Of a DNA stretch of 64,000 nucleotides, positions 61,605 to 64,000 are shown in pieces. How positions within the stretch are numbered: position 1 is the stretch's first letter; every line of letters starts with the position of its first letter. Below the pieces are notes generated by a model. It worked only from the letters and a program-made list of their open reading frames with translations. It had not been told where the DNA came from and ran no database searches. Source of the DNA: Mucilaginibacter flavus (GTDB lineage Bacteria; Bacteroidota; Bacteroidia; Sphingobacteriales; Sphingobacteriaceae); NCBI RefSeq assembly GCF_030409315.1, contig NZ_JAUFPS010000095.1, forward strand, positions 1 to 64,000, given 5' to 3'. Both the position numbers and the translations under genes were made by a program.

Positions 61605-61717
61605 TTCAGCGAAGTGATGGTTAGCAACCGGCAACACCTGATCTTTAAAGCCTTCCGGCCTGCCTTTAGACTATTTATGGAGAAGTTAAAAAATACGTAG
61701 TCAGACTTTATTTCCGC

Positions 61718-61771
61718 AAACTTAACCGGGAAATTCAGGTTACTCAGGACTTGTTTTTCCCGGTAAAGTTT
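61718..61771. terminator. inverted repeat between convergent genes, likely two-way terminator
   Basis: Arms of 16 bp with one mismatch (AAACTTAACCGGGAAA / TTTCCCGGTAAAGTTT) enclose a 22-base loop. It lies between the DUF3861 gene and the convergent membrane protein gene at 61775, at equal use for both. Confidence 0.65.
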
Positions 61772-61774
61772 GTC

Positions 61775-62539
61775 CTATTTGAAAAATGGTCTTCCGTTTA
61801 ATGCCTGTACGAGAATCAGGATAGCTACAAAACTGTAGATTGCCGCTAACAAAAACGTGAATTTCACGTTTTTTAACCCATAATATGAAACCAGGGGTAT
61901 GATCTGTAGAGCATGCATACCTACAAAATGGGCTATTCTCAGGTCGCCCAATTTTCTTGTCCAGTTGAGTACCGGTAAACCACCGCCGCCATCCGGTCCG
62001 CCAACGGTATGTGAACCACGGGCGCCCATCACCAGGCCTTCCAGGGCGAAAATAACAAATAAAAATATGCCTAGGCGGATACTCCAGATATAGTATTCAG
62101 GAAGTTCCGGAAATGAACGTGTACAAAATAAAACGCCGATGTAGGCTGTATATAAGGTTATCCCAACGGCCGCCAAAGCCATTATTCCTAAGATCAGAGC
62201 GTACACGGGTGTGCTGCGATTATAATGGGATAATTGCCCCCGTGATGCCTGAAAAGCGATATAAAAAAGTTCAAATCCCAATAGAACAATCAGCGCCCAA
62301 CTGTAACCATTAACTTGACCCGGAAGCCTTAAATACCAGCAGAACCAACCCATTGTCCAACTAAATATGCCGATGGACAGCGCAAATTTAAAGGGCTTGT
62401 AAAACGCATTTGCACCCGTAACCTGCATTTGGCTAACCCTTGTTGCACCCAAAAACACGATAGCACTGATCAAACAGCACCAACCAAAATAAAATAAGGG
62501 TTCATTTCTGAATTTCAATGTTATAAGAAAGTTATTCAT
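61775..62539 (-). CDS. multi-pass membrane protein of unknown function
   Basis: A 254-residue protein with about seven hydrophobic segments (near 15-33, 50-68, 80-97, 112-133, 148-170, 202-220, 225-245). Between segments 5 and 6 is a Gly-rich loop 'GARGSHTVGGPDGGGGLPVLNW' followed by 'LRIAHFVGMHALQIIPLVSYY'; the His residues in the last segment might bind heme or metal, but no family is recognised with certainty. It is 10 bases after the dehydrogenase gene on the same strand. Confidence 0.78.
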   Translation of the reverse strand: MNNFLITLKFRNEPLFYFGWCCLISAIVFLGATRVSQMQVTGANAFYKPFKFALSIGIFSWTMGWFCWYLRLPGQVNGYSWALIVLLGFELFYIAFQASRGQLSHYNRSTPVYALILGIMALAAVGITLYTAYIGVLFCTRSFPELPEYYIWSIRLGIFLFVIFALEGLVMGARGSHTVGGPDGGGGLPVLNWTRKLGDLRIAHFVGMHALQIIPLVSYYGLKNVKFTFLLAAIYSFVAILILVQALNGRPFFK

Positions 62540-62549
62540 GGATGGAATG

Positions 62550-63494
62550 CTATGAATTTAAAATGCTAACCAATATTTTTCCCTTTGCCCTGCCGGTCTC
62601 ACTGTACTGATGGGCTACAGCTACTTCTTCCAGTGGATATTCCCTGTCAATGATCACCTTAAGTTTATGTTCAATTATTAATGTCATAAGCTGGTTCATA
62701 TCTTCAGTACTTGGATTATTCCAAACGCTCTTAACTTTTTTTGACCGGAACAAATTGAATAGCATGGCAAGCATGATCCGGAAAGAACCTACTGTCGTTA
62801 CCAAAATTCCGCCTTTTTTAACCAGGCGCTGAATTTTTCCGATATCAAGCTTACCTACCGTGTCAAACACAATATCAAACTGCTTACCCATCCCGTAGAC
62901 GTCCTGTCTGGTATAATCAAAGACCTGATCCGCATGTAATGCCTTCACGTTTTCCAAATTTTCTTTGCTACAAATTCCGGTTACCTTGGCACCAGCTAAT
63001 TTAGCCAGCTGAACGGCAAAACTTCCGATTCCGCCATATGCTCCGTTAATAAGCACTTCATCACCAGGTTTTACTTTAGCCGTCAGGCAGAGCCCGTTGT
63101 GGGCAGTACCACCGGCGCATGGCAGGCAGGCGCCTTGCGCAAAATCGACAGCGTCAGGAAGTTTAAATACAGCTTTTTTATCAACCGAAACAAACTCTGC
63201 ATAGGTGCCGAATTTAAATCCGGTATTCACCGTTACCCGGTCGCCCTTTTTTAAGCCTGCGACATTTTTGCCAACTTGTTCAATGACTCCCGCACTTTCA
63301 GATCCAAAAACTTTCGGGAACTTACGCCCGGCAAACAACTTAAATTGCCCGGCGCGAACCTTGCAGTCCATCGGGTTTACCGTCGTATAGTAGTTTTTGA
63401 CCAGCACTTGATTAGGGCCCACTTCCGGAACAGGTACCTGGGCCATTTGGAGTTCGTTAACTGAGCCGAATTTATTGATAATGATCGCTTTCAT
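62550..63494 (-). CDS. NAD(P)-dependent quinone-oxidoreductase-like dehydrogenase
   Basis: A 314-residue MDR-superfamily protein: 'TVNPMDCKVRAGQFKLF' N-terminal loop, then the Rossmann segment 'VLINGAYGGIGSFAVQLAKLAGAKVTGICSKEN'. No zinc-ligand cluster is obvious. The last gene, an AraC-type regulator, is divergent from it (114-bp gap), and the membrane protein follows in operon, so the two are likely controlled together. Confidence 0.92.
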   Translation of the reverse strand: MKAIIINKFGSVNELQMAQVPVPEVGPNQVLVKNYYTTVNPMDCKVRAGQFKLFAGRKFPKVFGSESAGVIEQVGKNVAGLKKGDRVTVNTGFKFGTYAEFVSVDKKAVFKLPDAVDFAQGACLPCAGGTAHNGLCLTAKVKPGDEVLINGAYGGIGSFAVQLAKLAGAKVTGICSKENLENVKALHADQVFDYTRQDVYGMGKQFDIVFDTVGKLDIGKIQRLVKKGGILVTTVGSFRIMLAMLFNLFRSKKVKSVWNNPSTEDMNQLMTLIIEHKLKVIIDREYPLEEVAVAHQYSETGRAKGKILVSILNS

Positions 63495-63608
63495 TTTCTC
63501 CTAAAATTATGTATCAACTATAGTAGTTTATATGTGACGCAAACTTCAGGTTATTAATAGTGATTAAATAGCTATATTCGGCTGAATAATAGTCGCAAAA
63601 GGTCAAAA

Positions 63609-64000
63609 ATGATACTTGAATTTAATAGTCCTAACCTTTCGGGGCTTCTCCCGGCAATTGCAGCAGCAACAGGCAGTGTCATTGAGAATGGCACGATTAA
63701 AATAGGGGAAAAATTTGGTAAAGGTTATATAAAAGCTATTGTTGTCAATCCGCAGTTATGGATGCTGATCCGGCAGTATGAATTGAAAGAGGAACTTATC
63801 ATTAAACGAGGGCCGGTTACCGATGGGAATAATACCATCATATTAGCTTTTCATAATCTATATCGGGACATCGGCGAGTTATACGACAACACTCGTTCTT
63901 TGCCCTCTGTACAGATTGCAACGGCAGGGGTGGACTACGAAGATTTTTTTCCATCAAATACGAAGGTGAATACCTTAATTATTCTGATCCATTTAAATTT
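63609..64000 (+). CDS. AraC-type regulator, N-terminal part (cut by window edge)
   Basis: An open frame from ATG 63609 (MILEFNSPNLSGLLPAIAAA) runs without a stop to the end of the window. It contains 'LIIKRGPVTDGNNTIILAFHNLY' and 'VQIATAGVDYEDFFPSNTKVNTLII', a pattern I recognise from the N-terminal sensor part of Bacteroidota AraC-family regulators. The DNA-binding domain would lie beyond the edge. It is divergent from the dehydrogenase at 62550-63494. Confidence 0.72.
   Translation, partial: MILEFNSPNLSGLLPAIAAATGSVIENGTIKIGEKFGKGYIKAIVVNPQLWMLIRQYELKEELIIKRGPVTDGNNTIILAFHNLYRDIGELYDNTRSLPSVQIATAGVDYEDFFPSNTKVNTLIILIHLN

Overview
The window looks like chromosomal DNA from a Bacteroidota bacterium, most likely family Sphingobacteriaceae (Mucilaginibacter/Pedobacter-like). 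Supporting signs are a SusC/SusD pair, TonB-dependent receptors with carboxypeptidase-regulatory-like N-termini, several TAnnTTTG -7 promoter boxes, a DUF6520 peptide, a DUF4249 lipoprotein, a LytTR/LytS two-component pair, a fused CrtYcd-type lycopene cyclase and many AraC-type regulators. The genus is an inference. No rRNA, complete tRNA, CRISPR array or intact transposon was seen. The only mobile-element trace is a possible IS21-type end at the left edge.

Left part (1-13 kb): a gene-poor edge, two hypothetical genes, an alpha-oxoamine synthase divergent from a Crp/Fnr-type regulator, then a MauE-like redox membrane protein with a small exported DUF6520 peptide. These face a convergent SusC-SusD-TlpA operon across a perfect 15-bp terminator stem. 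Next come a small hypothetical gene with a strongly structured RNA upstream of it (candidate 6S-type RNA, minus strand), an XRE regulator with its own dyad, and a TetR/metallo-hydrolase divergent pair with twin operators.

Middle (13-31 kb): on the minus strand, a TonB receptor, ABC ATPase, HlyD adaptor, FtsX-like permease, TolC and then a fatty acid desaturase. Divergent from it is a tightly packed carotenoid operon: crtI, crtB, an unknown gene, idi, crtZ and a crtYcd-type cyclase, followed by a MarR regulator. The expected path is GGPP to phytoene, lycopene, beta-carotene and zeaxanthin-type xanthophyll; no GGPP synthase (crtE) lies in the window. A putative glycosyltransferase and a TonB receptor/DUF4249 pair follow.

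Right-middle (31-39 kb): a membrane-anchored winged-helix regulator, a secreted esterase with a PA14-like end, a serine hydrolase whose C-terminal TPR tail is cut off by an in-frame stop, a frameshifted sensor-kinase remnant, and an intact LytS/LytTR pair.

Right part (39-64 kb): scattered enzymes and regulators. There are three secreted M61 peptidases with PDZ-like ends, two SDRs, an NmrA-type reductase, two epoxide-hydrolase-like proteins, a fasciclin protein, an esterase, an aldo/keto reductase, two quinone-reductase-like dehydrogenases, and Crp, HxlR and AraC regulators. The last gene, an AraC-type regulator, runs off the right edge.

The most notable non-coding signals are the structured RNA at about 11.4-11.55 kb, an identical 14-bp dyad-containing sequence upstream of both the carotenoid operon and the fasciclin gene, and two palindromes sharing an ACCATATGGT core.
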